A stretch of DNA of 64,000 bases, taken from positions 11,980,974 to 12,044,973 of the forward strand of contig OX419757.1 in the NCBI GenBank assembly GCA_948567375.1, given 5' to 3'. This DNA is from Lunularia cruciata. Lineage: Eukaryota > Streptophyta > Marchantiopsida > Lunulariales > Lunulariaceae. The notes beneath the pieces were generated by a model. It had not been told where the DNA came from and did not search any database. It worked only from the letters and a program-made list of their open reading frames with translations. The translations under genes were made by a program, and so were the position numbers. How positions within the stretch are numbered: position 1 is the first letter of the stretch; each line of letters begins with the position of its first letter. This document shows, piece after piece, positions 63,401 through 64,000 of this stretch.

Positions 63401-64000
63401 CTTTACACTCCTTCTTCACATGGCCTACTTTGCCATGTCCCCAACAAGTCACCTATTTCCTTTCCTTTGACTTGCCTCTAGACTTAGACATGAACATGGC
63501 CTTGGTTTTCTCCTTATCACCATCATTAGTCTTCCATTGAGGTCTCACACGTTGGATAACCAAAGCATTGCTTGGAATAGAACATGACACTGAGGTTGCA
63601 ACAAGTTTTTGTTGCAAGTCTTCCATAAGTAGAGTTGCTATCACATCTTCAAAGGTAGTAGTCTTCTTCTCACTATGTAATAAAACTTATGAAAGTGACT
63701 GTCGGTAAGGAGCCCAACAAGTGCAACGCCTTCCACTCTTCATTTAGGTACTCTCCCAAGTTTTTTGACTCCACCACTAAGTCAAAAAATTCATACACAT
63801 GGTCTCTAATATTAGTCCTTGGGTTCATCTTGAATGTGATTAGTTTGAGATTGGTGTACAATCGGTTTGATAATTCATTTTGATGATACTTGCTCTGAAG
63901 TGCATCAAACAATGAGGTGCAATCAGGATGCTCCTCCACTTGCTTGATCACATGGGGCTGAAGTTGAAGCAAAAAAATATTCACAGATTGTTCTTGCATA
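60480..64000 (-). mobile_element. Ty1/copia retrotransposon (5' part outside window)
   Basis: Minus-strand element running off the right edge. Parts, from 5' (right): gag about 64,000-63,380, with a decayed knuckle (CWGHGKVGHVKKEC); protease and linker about 63,290-62,890; integrase about 62,820-62,080, with YYVTFIDDYSRF and a GKQNRSVF pre-integrase segment; RT about 61,560-61,220, with the copia signature WIYKLKEG...YKARLVEKRFTQ; RNase H about 61,110-60,780, with EAAKEAIWLDRL and HIDIRY. Integrase lying before RT defines Ty1/copia against the gypsy elements elsewhere. It is a fossil with multiple interruptions. Confidence 0.92.

Overview
The window is nuclear DNA of a land plant. The evidence is a three-exon SUMO gene of the plant type (44,550-46,422, + strand) lying in a sea of plant retroelements: Ty3/gypsy chromoviruses whose integrase ends in a chromodomain, a Ty1/copia element, and a LINE-type element. 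Nested insertions, AT-rich spacers and an unusual LINE class fit a repeat-rich non-flowering plant (gymnosperm, bryophyte or fern-like lineage), but the sequence alone does not settle the species.

Layout. 1-4,788: 3' part of gypsy family A copy A1. 5,221-11,805: gypsy family B, whole in outline. 11,806-15,446: degenerate repeats and a broken coiled-coil coding remnant on the minus strand. 15,447-21,081: gypsy copy A2, with a GCTAA target duplication, inserted into a second coiled-coil remnant. 21,082-27,556: mostly gene-free, with an old solo LTR of family A (25,327-25,812) and a scrap of family-B-like LTR (27,340-27,556). 27,642-42,744: LINE copy 1, split by gypsy A3 (28,531-34,088), a family B LTR piece (35,287-35,633) and gypsy A4 (35,696-41,290, minus strand). 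42,745-49,019: a gene island with SUMO and a downstream complex repeat. 49,020-52,824: LINE copy 2, free of those insertions. 52,825-58,090: AT-rich and gene-free apart from a short 3' LINE fragment at 55,741-55,862. 58,090-60,180: unrecognised lysine/glutamate-rich coding remnant. About 60,480-64,000: a Ty1/copia element on the minus strand, running off the window.

Only the SUMO gene looks like an intact host gene. It encodes a 108-residue precursor ending QTGG-ASAP, with clean GT-AG introns. All mobile elements are fossils with several interruptions each.

The most interesting items are: (1) the LINE, whose order C2H2 zinc finger - reverse transcriptase - CCHC - restriction-like endonuclease motif is that of R2-type elements, not of the usual plant L1/RTE; (2) its second copy, which preserves the empty insertion sites of A3 and A4; (3) the family A LTR, whose upstream part is a ~60-bp tandem array of paired GAAGCTTC palindromes resembling heat-shock elements; (4) a 20-codon tandem repeat between protease and reverse transcriptase in family A. 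Domain assignments were made by reading motifs by eye, without database searches.
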